From Flavobacteriales bacterium (GTDB lineage: Bacteria > Bacteroidota > Bacteroidia > Flavobacteriales_E > Vicingaceae): DNA of 64,000 bases. Within the stretch, counting starts at the first letter, position 1. Every line of letters starts with the position of its first letter. Of the stretch, positions 16,449-24,079 are shown piece after piece. The notes beneath the pieces are model-generated. The model was not told the DNA's origin. It saw only the letters and a program-made list of their open reading frames with translations, and searched no databases. A program made the position numbers and the translations under genes. The DNA lies in the NCBI GenBank assembly GCA_020635795.1, contig JACJZD010000003.1, positions 186,001 to 250,000 on the forward strand. Direction: 5' to 3'.

Positions 16449-17234
16449 ATGGGAATTTTTTTTAAACATTTTGGAATCGGTTTATCGGCCTACGGTAAGG
16501 CACTAGAAATTATATTTTCTAAAGGTTTGTGGTGGTTTTTTATTTTTCCAATATTGCTTAATGTGTTGTTCTTTTTGGGAGGTTTTGCGTTAATCGATTT
16601 TTTAACCGAGTACACTACCGATTGGGCGTATAATTTAATTAAAAACGAAAATGCTACGTATTGGGGAGCAGCATACGTACAAGGGGTGTTGTCTGGCTTT
16701 ATTTGGTTGGTATTTAAAATTTTGTTCTTTTTTGTGTTTGCTTATTTGGGTGGCTACATTGTTATCATTTTAATGTCGCCTGTGTTTTCAATACTTTCCG
16801 AAAAAACAGAAACCATTTTAACAGGCAAAAAATACCCTTTCGATGCCGACCAATTGATGCGCGATATTGCTCGAGGTGTTTTAATAGCATTCCGAAATTT
16901 ATTTATAGAGTTATTGTTTATTGTAGGAGTTTTTATATTGAGTTTTATTCCTATTGTTGGTCAATTAGGAGCAATTTTTCTGTTTTTTGTGTCTTCCTAT
17001 TTTTATGGGTTTTCGTTTATGGATTATACCATAGAACGCCAAAAATATAGTGTTAAACAAAGTGTGGAGTTTATTCGTCAACACAAAGGAATAGCCATAG
17101 CAAACGGTGTGCTATTTTCAGTGTTTATGCTTATTCCTTTTTGTGGTTACACCTTAGCAGGTTTTGTGTCGATAATTTCTGTAGTTGCTGCAACCATTTC
17201 CACACATAAAGTTTTAGTGGAAACTAAAAGTTAA
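16449..17234 (+). CDS. EI24/CysZ-like integral membrane protein
   Basis: 261 residues with about six hydrophobic segments: WWFFIFPILLNVLFFLGGFAL, a long one around residues 85-115, and three more after residue 140. The N-terminal FKHFGIGLSAYGKALEIIF, the GYIVIILMSPVFSILSEKTE region and the late FSFMDYTIER fit the EI24 family. That family includes CysZ (sulfate uptake). Sulfate transport is not established for Bacteroidota members, and no cys genes are adjacent, so only the family is assigned. Preceded by TATTTTTG 18 bp before the ATG. Confidence 0.75.
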   Translation: MGIFFKHFGIGLSAYGKALEIIFSKGLWWFFIFPILLNVLFFLGGFALIDFLTEYTTDWAYNLIKNENATYWGAAYVQGVLSGFIWLVFKILFFFVFAYLGGYIVIILMSPVFSILSEKTETILTGKKYPFDADQLMRDIARGVLIAFRNLFIELLFIVGVFILSFIPIVGQLGAIFLFFVSSYFYGFSFMDYTIERQKYSVKQSVEFIRQHKGIAIANGVLFSVFMLIPFCGYTLAGFVSIISVVAATISTHKVLVETKS

Positions 17235-17244
17235 TTGAGTATCC

Positions 17245-17316
17245 GTCATTGCGGGCTTGACCCGCAATCTGAAATAGTACCAAAGTATAGATTATGGGTC
17301 AAGCCCGTAATGACGA
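17245..17316. repeat. Palindromic repeat, 27-bp arms
   Basis: Left arm 17245-17271 (CGTCATTGCGGGCTTGACCC then GCAATCT) and right arm 17290-17316, its reverse complement with 3 mismatches in 27. The 18-bp loop is unrelated sequence. The left arm recurs at 21393-21419 with one difference, there inside ribD. It lies in the gap after the EI24-type gene and could also act as a transcription end. Confidence 0.85.
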
Positions 17317-17330
17317 ACTAGATGGATGTT

Positions 17331-17356
17331 CTCGATACGCTTCGCTACTCGAACCG
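17331..17356. repeat. Short palindromic element TCTCGATACGC...CTACTCGAAC
   Basis: GTTCTCGATACGCTTCGCTA followed by CTCGAAC forms a small GC-rich hairpin in an AT-rich gap, 14 bp after the previous palindrome. Its composition differs from the flanks. I recall near-identical intergenic copies in other Bacteroidota genomes, but see no second copy in this window. Confidence 0.45.
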
Positions 17357-17430
17357 ACAAGGAGCGTTTTTCTATGTTTCCATGTGGTTAAAAATTAAGT
17401 TAAAGTGCTAACTTCGCCACAATAAAATTA

Positions 17431-18192
17431 TTGAGTTTGAAAGTTAAAGTCTCTATCGTTTCGTATTCCAATACCTTGCCTTTTTTGTACGGCTTACAAC
17501 ATTCAGATATATTGAATGAGATTGATTTGCAATTGGATATTCCATCGAAATGCGCCGAAAAATTGTTGACCAATCAAGTAGATATAGGTTTGGTACCCAT
17601 TGCCATTTTACCAGAAATGAAAGAACACCATATTATTACTGATTACTGTATTGGTGCCACTAAAAAAGTAAACTCGGTTGTGTTGTATAGCGATGTTCCA
17701 TTGTATAAAATCGATACCATTTTACTCGATTATCAATCAAAAACATCCATTAATTTAGTGCAAGTTTTGGCAAAACAATTTTGGAAAATAGCTCCAACAT
17801 TTAAAAATGCAAGTGTTGGGTTTGAACAAAAAATAGGAGGTTCAATTGCTGGCGTGATTATTGGAGATCGTACTTTCGATTTGCCAAAAACGTTTAAATA
17901 TCAATACGATTTAGCTGAAGAATGGATAAGGGTTACACAACTACCTTTTGCTTTTGCTTGTTGGGTTTCTAACAAAAAAATGCCAGAAGAATTTATCCAA
18001 AAATTGAATGCTGCCTTGAAATTTGGTGTAGAAAATATTGCTCAGTCAGTAAATCTTTCAACAAATCAACACATTGATAAAAGTAAGTTAGAAAACTATT
18101 TAATACACGACATTAGTTATCCGTTAAACAACGAAAAAAGAAAATCGATTGACCTTTTTTTGAGATTTTTACGCGAAAATGTTAATATCTAA
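17431..18192 (+). CDS. mqnA: Menaquinone biosynthesis protein MqnA (chorismate dehydratase family)
   Basis: 253 residues, close to the family norm. It opens KVKVSIVSYSNTLPFLYGL, the typical MqnA start (x-S-Y-x-N-x-x-P), followed by VDIGLVPIAILPEM and the substrate-cleft region around GATKKVNSVVLYSD. MqnA removes water from chorismate as the first step of the futalosine route to menaquinone. Residues IIGDRTFDLP and LPFAFACWVSNK are also typical. The start is a TTG (17431), with a second TTG two codons later; no ATG is available in frame before the conserved start. Confidence 0.85.
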   Translation: MSLKVKVSIVSYSNTLPFLYGLQHSDILNEIDLQLDIPSKCAEKLLTNQVDIGLVPIAILPEMKEHHIITDYCIGATKKVNSVVLYSDVPLYKIDTILLDYQSKTSINLVQVLAKQFWKIAPTFKNASVGFEQKIGGSIAGVIIGDRTFDLPKTFKYQYDLAEEWIRVTQLPFAFACWVSNKKMPEEFIQKLNAALKFGVENIAQSVNLSTNQHIDKSKLENYLIHDISYPLNNEKRKSIDLFLRFLRENVNI

Positions 18193-18270
18193 ACAGTTAA
18201 TGACTGACTTATAATTTTTAAATACGAGCATAATCACTATTTTTGTTTTAATACTTAATAAACACTTTAC

Positions 18271-19896
18271 ATGAACAGAATTAACCAACTACTTGTCGTT
18301 TTACTTGTCTTTACAACCACTTTAACTTTTGCCCAAGAAAAAAAGTCGAAAAAACCCAATAAGGTTGCTTATAAAATGAAAATGAGTGAGGCTCGTCATT
18401 TGTACCTAAATGGAAACATTAGAGGTGGTTTGCTTATTTATAGAGAAATGTTGAAAGATTTTACCAACGACGCTACGGTTAATTATAGAATAGGAGAGTG
18501 TTATTTGGAGTTAAAAGATTGGCAATTGGCGGTGGAATACTTTCAAAATGCAAAAGGATTAAACCCAAAGGTTGCACCTGAATTGAATTACAAGTTAGGA
18601 GAAGCTTATCACAGAAACAATCAGTTAGATAAAGCACAAGAAGCTTTTGCTGAATACCAAAAAGGATTAAAAAAGAAAGATGCTTTGTACGATGCAGATA
18701 AAATGCAGGAGCAAGTGGCTTATGCTAAAAAATTAATGTTAGCACCTGTAGAAGTTGAAATTGTTAATTTGGGAAAAAACATCAATTCAAGAGGGGGCGA
18801 TTATTCTCCTTCAATTACTGCCGATGGTCAAACCATGATTTTTACTTCTCGTAGAGCAGATACCAAAGGTGGTGGAGTAGATAAAGCAGGAGATTACAAA
18901 TATTTTGAAGACATTTATATTTCGAAATGGGACACGACTTTGGGGGATTGGTCGAAAGCTATACCTGTTGAAGGGAAGTTAAATACCGAAGGTCATGATG
19001 CTAGTTTGAGTATTTCACCTGACGGAAATCAAATTTACATTTACAGAAATGATGGAAGTGTTTACATTGGCGATATTTTTGTTTCAAAACGAAGAAGCTC
19101 TGGTAATTGGGGTGAACCAAAAGAATTAGATAAACAAATCAATTCTACTTATTTTGAAAGTTCGGCGTCATTAACTGCTGATGGAAACAGGTTGTATTTT
19201 GTGAGTGAGCGTGAAGGGAAAAAATATGGAGCTATTGGTAAAGGAGATATTTATTATGTTGATAAAATATCAAAATCTACTTTTGGAGAGCCTGTAAACT
19301 TAGGTTCTGTTATCAATACCAAAGAGGATGAAATTTCGGTGTTTATTCACCCTGATGGTAAAACATTGTTCTTTAGCTCAAAAGGGCATTTGTCTATGGG
19401 TGGTTACGATATTTTTATGTCGAAAATGCAAGCAGATGGTACTTGGTCTAAACCAGAAAATTTAGGCTATCCAATCAATACCATTGACGATGATGTACAT
19501 TTTATTTTGAGTACGGATGGGAAAATAGCACATTATTCTACCGTTAGAGAAGATGGTTTGGGAGAAAGAGATATTTATAAAATTGACTTAAAAGATTACG
19601 ATTTATTACAAGGCACACAAAAAAATCTATCCATCATAAAAGGAAACATCGAAGCTAAATTAGATGGTGAAAAAGTAATGGCTGATGTTGAGTTTAAAGA
19701 TGAAGCAGGTAATAGCATTGTAAAAACTTCGGCCGAAGAAACAGGAGATTATTTTATGACCTTACCAGGGAATTTAAAATATTCAGTTACCATTTCTGCT
19801 GTTGGTTATAAAACCCAAACCATCAATTTTGATTTGCCTATTGGAGAAAAATCAACACATATTTTGGTTAAAAATGTTGTTTTAGAACAAGAGTAG
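18271..19896 (+). CDS. TPR / PD40 beta-propeller / carboxypeptidase-regulatory-like envelope protein
   Basis: 541 residues. Signal peptide MNRINQLLVVLLVFTTTLTFA. A TPR block (about 40-150) contains INYRIGECYLELKDWQLAVEYFQNA-like repeats. A WD40-like PD40 propeller (about 170-455) has repeated SPSITADGQTMIFTSRR, LSISPDGNQIYIY, ASLTADGNRLYFVS and SVFIHPDGKTLFFSSKG blades. The C-terminus (about 455-541) is a CarboxypepD_reg-like beta domain. This resembles PorE/T9SS-associated proteins but lacks the final OmpA peptidoglycan-binding domain, so I do not assign PorE. Preceded by TATTTTTG at 18238-18245. Confidence 0.82.
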   Translation: MNRINQLLVVLLVFTTTLTFAQEKKSKKPNKVAYKMKMSEARHLYLNGNIRGGLLIYREMLKDFTNDATVNYRIGECYLELKDWQLAVEYFQNAKGLNPKVAPELNYKLGEAYHRNNQLDKAQEAFAEYQKGLKKKDALYDADKMQEQVAYAKKLMLAPVEVEIVNLGKNINSRGGDYSPSITADGQTMIFTSRRADTKGGGVDKAGDYKYFEDIYISKWDTTLGDWSKAIPVEGKLNTEGHDASLSISPDGNQIYIYRNDGSVYIGDIFVSKRRSSGNWGEPKELDKQINSTYFESSASLTADGNRLYFVSEREGKKYGAIGKGDIYYVDKISKSTFGEPVNLGSVINTKEDEISVFIHPDGKTLFFSSKGHLSMGGYDIFMSKMQADGTWSKPENLGYPINTIDDDVHFILSTDGKIAHYSTVREDGLGERDIYKIDLKDYDLLQGTQKNLSIIKGNIEAKLDGEKVMADVEFKDEAGNSIVKTSAEETGDYFMTLPGNLKYSVTISAVGYKTQTINFDLPIGEKSTHILVKNVVLEQE

Positions 19897-19897
19897 C

Positions 19898-20236
19898 ATG
19901 TTAAAAACCAAAAAACTTTGGTTAGATAAGGAAAACAATAAGTTTAGAATTATTGTTAGTGTTTTGGGTTTAAAAGTGGGCGATTGGAAAAATTTGGCTG
20001 ATATTCAATTTATTGGATTGACTAGAGTAAAATTTTCAAAAACGGTAAGTTCGCCTAAACTAAGTGGAAATACTAGTTGCACAACCAACTTTAGCGATTA
20101 TAAATATTGTGTTTTTTTGTGCGAAAATGTTCGGAAAAGAACCTTGGTTTTTAAAGGCTCTCACGAAGAATCTCAAGCTTTCTCCAAAGAAATTTCGGAA
20201 TATTTAGGAATGAAAGTGGTAGATTTTACCAATTAA
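19898..20236 (+). CDS. Small uncharacterised cytoplasmic protein
   Basis: 112 residues, no signal peptide or membrane segment. It starts 1 bp after the stop of the PD40 protein gene and is surely co-transcribed. The sequence opens MLKTKKLWLDKENNKFRIIV and contains beta-type stretches with VFLCENVRKRTLVFKGSHEE near the end. This is the look of a small PH-like or beta-sandwich domain, but I do not recognise the family. Its last 4 bp overlap the end of the convergent YigZ-family gene. Confidence 0.7.
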   Translation: MLKTKKLWLDKENNKFRIIVSVLGLKVGDWKNLADIQFIGLTRVKFSKTVSSPKLSGNTSCTTNFSDYKYCVFLCENVRKRTLVFKGSHEESQAFSKEISEYLGMKVVDFTN

Positions 20237-20838
20237 ATAGTTCTCAGAAACTTAACCAATAAGCCTTCTATTTTTTCAAGTTCTTGGACAGTAAATTCAG
20301 CTTCAGTCTGTCGAATGTTAAATTCAATTAAACAGCTATTTTCAAAAACTTGTTTGCTTACATTAAGGTCGTGTTGTTTTACAAAATTCATCACCTCGCT
20401 CATTATAGCATAATCAAAAGTGATTTGATAAAAATTGTTAACGGTTCGTTCTACTATTTTTGCATTGTTCAACGCATCAGCTGCAGCTTCTTTATAAGCA
20501 GTAACCAAGCCACCAACGCCGAGTTTTGTGCCTCCAAAATATCGAACAACTACAATTCCTACATTGGTAAGGTTTTTTGATAAAATTTGACCATAAATGG
20601 GTTTTCCAGCAGAATTGTTGGGCTCTCCGTCATCGCTATATCGGTATTCGTTTTCGGTTAAACCTAATTTGAATGCATAGCAAAAATGTCGGGCATTGTG
20701 GTGCAATTTTTTTAATTCCTGGATGTGTTCTTTAAAATCATCTTCACTAAAAATAGGGTAGGCAAAAGCTAAAAATTTACTTCCTTTCTCTTTGTAAATT
20801 CCTTCCGATGGTTTAGCTATGGTTAAATAAGTATCCAT
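20233..20838 (-). CDS. YigZ / IMPACT family protein
   Basis: 201 residues, the usual size. The UPF0029/IMPACT N-terminal domain (about 1-115) contains HHNARHFCYAFKLG, YRYSDDGEPNNSAGKPIYG and VVVRYFGGTKLGVGGLV, all strongly typical. A C-terminal DUF1949-like domain (about 130-200) follows. Molecular role in bacteria is unsettled; it is linked to translation-related nucleic-acid binding by its fold. It lies 12 bp after ribD on the same strand, so the two are likely co-transcribed. Confidence 0.9.
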   Translation of the reverse strand: MDTYLTIAKPSEGIYKEKGSKFLAFAYPIFSEDDFKEHIQELKKLHHNARHFCYAFKLGLTENEYRYSDDGEPNNSAGKPIYGQILSKNLTNVGIVVVRYFGGTKLGVGGLVTAYKEAAADALNNAKIVERTVNNFYQITFDYAIMSEVMNFVKQHDLNVSKQVFENSCLIEFNIRQTEAEFTVQELEKIEGLLVKFLRTI

Positions 20839-20850
20839 TTTAGTAGATTG

Positions 20851-21954
20851 TCATACTAATCTTGTCAAAGTATCTTTCGGGACGAATACAGTTAAAACAT
20901 CACTTTCAATACATTCTTTTGAAAGTATTTCACCAACTAAATTTGGAGCTTTAAGCCCTGTTTTAAAATGTTTGTTACCCACAAAAACACGTGCTTCATC
21001 CCACAAGTTTTGGTCGATAAAAGTTTGTAATAAAGTTGCACCACCTTCTACAATTACCGATTGAATATTTCTGCAATGTAGTTCAGTTAAAACTTCAGTA
21101 ATAAGTTGTGAAGCATCGTTGATTTTTACAAAAGCCAAGTTTTGCTCTTCACTTTTTTTGCTTAACGAAAATACTATGGTTGGTATAGTTTTATCGAAAA
21201 CATGTAAATGCTGAGGCAGTCTATCATTTAAATCGATAACAATACGAGTTGGGTTTTTCCCTTTCCATTCCCTAACATTTAATTGTGGATTATCATTTAA
21301 AGCGGTGTTTGTGCCAATTAAAATTCCCGTTTCTTCACTTCGCCATTTATGCACTAATTTTTTGCTTAAAGGAGAAGTAATCCAATTGTCAACGTCATTG
21401 CGGGCTTGCCCCGCAATCTCACTTGGTTTAGTTTTTTCTCTCCTATCCACATCAATAAACCCATCAATTGTTTCTGCCCATTTTAAAATAATGTAAGGTC
21501 GTTTTTTGTTGTGAAAAGTAAAAAATCGTTTGTTTAACTCTAACGCTTCTTTTTCCAGAACACCAACAGTTACATCAATTCCTGCATTTTTAAGTTTTTC
21601 AATACCCTTTCCAGCTACTTCCGAAAAAGTATCGACACAAGCTATAACCACTCTTGGAATGTTATGTTCAACAATTAAGTTTGCACAAGGAGGCGTTTTT
21701 CCAAAATGAGCACAAGGTTCTAAACTCACGTAAAGTGTACTTTCTTTTAGTAATGCTTTGTTTTTAACCGAATTTATCGCATTTACCTCTGCATGTGCAT
21801 TACCATATTCTTGATGATAACCTTCACCAATTATTTTTCCATCATACACAATAACACAACCTACCATGGGGTTAGGAGCAACATTTCCTAATCCATTTTT
21901 TGCTAATTCTAGGCATCTTAACATGTATTTTTTGTCAAAATTCATTCGGTTCAA
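20851..21954 (-). CDS. ribD: Bifunctional riboflavin biosynthesis protein RibD with a repeat-derived insertion
   Basis: 367 residues. The N-terminal deaminase domain (about 1-145) has the zinc motif HAEVNAI and PCAHFGKTPPCANLI. The reductase domain (about 150-360) has ILKWAETIDGFI, WRSEETGILIGTNTALNDNP and SVIVEGGATLLQTFI. Together they convert the pyrimidinedeaminone intermediate to the ribitylamino-uracil precursor of riboflavin. Between KP and NWITS (residues about 178-190) there is an extra stretch reading SEIAGQARNDVD, encoded by a copy of the palindromic repeat (21393-21419). The frame is kept, so the enzyme is probably functional. TACATTTG at 21952-21959 is a full -7 box match just upstream. 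Confidence 0.93.
   Translation of the reverse strand: MNRMNFDKKYMLRCLELAKNGLGNVAPNPMVGCVIVYDGKIIGEGYHQEYGNAHAEVNAINSVKNKALLKESTLYVSLEPCAHFGKTPPCANLIVEHNIPRVVIACVDTFSEVAGKGIEKLKNAGIDVTVGVLEKEALELNKRFFTFHNKKRPYIILKWAETIDGFIDVDRREKTKPSEIAGQARNDVDNWITSPLSKKLVHKWRSEETGILIGTNTALNDNPQLNVREWKGKNPTRIVIDLNDRLPQHLHVFDKTIPTIVFSLSKKSEEQNLAFVKINDASQLITEVLTELHCRNIQSVIVEGGATLLQTFIDQNLWDEARVFVGNKHFKTGLKAPNLVGEILSKECIESDVLTVFVPKDTLTRLV
21393..21419. repeat. Palindromic repeat copy inside ribD
   Basis: CGTCATTGCGGGCTTGCCCC then GCAATCT, 26 of 27 identical to the left arm at 17245-17271. On the minus strand it is read in frame as EIAGQARND. Its GC content is far above the surrounding ribD sequence. Confidence 0.88.
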
Positions 21955-22010
21955 ATGTACTCCTTTTATAAAAAAGGACTAACTTCATCGCTCGAATTAA
22001 ATATAAATTT

Positions 22011-23132
22011 ATGGCTACAAAATCTTCAAAATCAACCGTAAAAAAAGCGGAGAAATCAATATTAACAGCAAAATCGCTTAAATTTTTAGAAAACTACATC
22101 AACAATGCTGCTCCAACAGGTTTTGAGTCTGCCGGACAAAAAATGTGGTTGGATTACGTTAAACCTTATGTTGATGAGCATTTTGTAGATACTTATGGTT
22201 CTGTTGCGGCGATTATTAATCCTAAAGCACCTTATAAAGTAGTTATTGAAGCTCATGCTGATGAAATTTCGTGGTTTGTACATTACATCAACGAAAAAGG
22301 GTTTATTTATTTGAGAAGAAATGGTGGATCTGATCATCAAATTGCACCTTCAAAAAGAGTAAACATCCATACCGATAAAGGAATAGTAAAAGCGGTTTTT
22401 GGGTGGCCAGCTATTCATACCAGAACTGCAGGAAAAGAAGAAGCTCCACAATTAAACAACATTTTTTTAGATTGTGGGTGTAACACTAAAGAAGAGGTGG
22501 AAGCCTTGGGTATTGAGATAGGTTCTGTTATTACTTACGAAGATGAGTTTATGGTGTTAAACAAAAAATATTTTGTAGGCCGTGCTTTAGATAACCGTAT
22601 TGGTGGTTTTATGATTGCTGAGGTAGCTCGTTTGTTAAAAGAAAACAAGGTTAAACTTCCTTTCGGTTTATACATAACCAACTCGGTACAAGAAGAAGTA
22701 GGTTTGCGTGGAGCTGAAATGATGGTGCAAAACATTAAACCAAATGTGGCTATTGTTACTGATGTTTGTCACGATACCCAAACGCCGATGATTAACAAAA
22801 TTGAAAACGGTGATAACCACGCAGGAAAAGGACCAGTTTTAACGGTTGGACCAGCTGTACAAAACAATTTGTTGAAACTAATTAAAGATACTGCAAACAA
22901 GAAAAAAATTCCTTTTCAATTGGCTGCTGCAAGTCGTGCAACAGGAACAGATACTGATGCTTTTGCTTATGCAACAGGAGGTGTAGCTTCTGCTTTGATA
23001 TCATTGCCATTACGTTACATGCACACTACAGTAGAAATGGTACACCAAGAGGATGTTGAAAATGTAATTAAGTTAATTTACGAATCACTTCAAAACATCA
23101 AGAACAATCAAGATTTTAGGTATTTGAAATAG
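22011..23132 (+). CDS. M42-family metallo-aminopeptidase (glutamyl aminopeptidase-like)
   Basis: 373 residues. Dinuclear zinc site residues are visible in order: His/Asp of EAHADE, Asp of RALDNRIGG, the general base and ligand pair in QEEVGLRG, Asp of TDVCHD and His of RYMHTTVEMVH near the C-terminus. These are the M42/PepA/FrvX family hallmarks, so it should be a cytoplasmic, dodecameric-type aminopeptidase for peptide turnover. The first 25 residues (KSSKSTVKKAEKSIL) are a Lys/Ser-rich extension before the conserved start. Confidence 0.9.
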   Translation: MATKSSKSTVKKAEKSILTAKSLKFLENYINNAAPTGFESAGQKMWLDYVKPYVDEHFVDTYGSVAAIINPKAPYKVVIEAHADEISWFVHYINEKGFIYLRRNGGSDHQIAPSKRVNIHTDKGIVKAVFGWPAIHTRTAGKEEAPQLNNIFLDCGCNTKEEVEALGIEIGSVITYEDEFMVLNKKYFVGRALDNRIGGFMIAEVARLLKENKVKLPFGLYITNSVQEEVGLRGAEMMVQNIKPNVAIVTDVCHDTQTPMINKIENGDNHAGKGPVLTVGPAVQNNLLKLIKDTANKKKIPFQLAAASRATGTDTDAFAYATGGVASALISLPLRYMHTTVEMVHQEDVENVIKLIYESLQNIKNNQDFRYLK

Positions 23133-23141
23133 AGATTATCT

Positions 23142-23192
23142 CTCGCAGATTATCGCTGAATTTTTTCTGCGTATATCAGCGAAATCTGCGAG
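23142..23192. repeat. Palindrome between convergent genes, bidirectional transcription stop candidate
   Basis: Left arm CTCGCAGATTATCGCTGA (23142-23159), loop of 16 nt, right arm TCAGCGAAATCTGCGAG (23176-23192). It fills almost the whole gap between the ends of the M42 and DUF2797 genes. It is GC-richer than its surroundings and belongs to the class of mobile palindromic repeats seen elsewhere in this window. Confidence 0.8.
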
Positions 23193-23196
23193 CTTC

Positions 23197-23994
23197 TCAA
23201 AAGCCTAGCTCTAAAACATAGCCTCCATAAGTCCTAACATTTAAAACAATTCCATTTTCAAAATAAAGGTATTGTCCTTTAATACCAGTTAGTTTTCCAG
23301 TGTATTCGGGTACTTTGTCAAAACCTATGCTGGTTACCTTTACGGGGTAATGGAGTACTGGGTAATTGATTTCAGTTATGTTGTTTTCTTGTAAAATGTA
23401 GGGTTTATATTCTTCTGCAAGTAAAGTTCTAACATTGTCTTTTTCGGCAATTAAATCCACATCAGCTTGAATGTTCATGAGCATTTGTCGCCAATTGGTT
23501 TTGTCGGCTAAGTGTTTTTTTAAACTTACCTCAATCATGCCTGCTAAATAGCGGTTAGGTGTTATGGCTAAAATAATGGCTTTAGAAGCACCTTGATCAA
23601 TCCAACGTGTTGGTATTTGGGTTTCGCGAGTTACACCAACTTTCAAGCCACTGGTTAATGATAAATACACCATGTGCGGTTGCAATTGCACCGATTTTTC
23701 AAATTCTAAATCTCTATCTTCAATACCTAAATGTGCTTTCGATAATTCAGGATGAATAATCCAATCGGCAGCACTTGCAGAATTTTTAAAACACGGATAA
23801 CAAAACCCTTGATTAAATGACTTGATGGTAGTTTTACCACATTCCTTACAAATGATTTGATGTTGATAGTTGAGCGAAATTTCTTTCCCAATTAATTCAT
23901 TCATGTTTACCAAGTCCTCACCAATAGGCAAATGGTAAGTTACTTCGTTGTTTAATGCGGTATGCATTTTATCAATAGGACCAGAATAGTTCAT
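23197..23994 (-). CDS. DUF2797 domain protein
   Basis: 265 residues. A four-cysteine zinc-ribbon-like pair is visible, CKEC (about residue 53) and CYPC (about residue 71). It is followed by HPELSKAHLGIEDRD and LTSGLKVGVTRETQIPTRWIDQGA, which I associate with DUF2797 and its weak GIY-YIG-like core. Function is unknown. It is convergent with the M42 gene and divergent from the GH3-type gene. Confidence 0.75.
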   Translation of the reverse strand: MNYSGPIDKMHTALNNEVTYHLPIGEDLVNMNELIGKEISLNYQHQIICKECGKTTIKSFNQGFCYPCFKNSASAADWIIHPELSKAHLGIEDRDLEFEKSVQLQPHMVYLSLTSGLKVGVTRETQIPTRWIDQGASKAIILAITPNRYLAGMIEVSLKKHLADKTNWRQMLMNIQADVDLIAEKDNVRTLLAEEYKPYILQENNITEINYPVLHYPVKVTSIGFDKVPEYTGKLTGIKGQYLYFENGIVLNVRTYGGYVLELGF

Positions 23995-24079
23995 AAGAAT
24001 AGTGTTATAAAGTATAAAAGTTTATAAAGTTACAAGATTACTTTTAACTTTATACTTTACTAACTTTCAACTTACTTAA

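Noticed and set aside
18271..19896. Calling the TPR-PD40 protein PorE of the type IX system
   Set aside because: The C-terminal OmpA peptidoglycan-binding domain that defines PorE is absent.
24000..24079. AT-rich inverted repeat (TATAAAGTATAAAAG / ACTTTATACTTTA) before the GH3-type gene
   Set aside because: The pairing is imperfect and made almost only of A and T, which is expected by chance in this composition.
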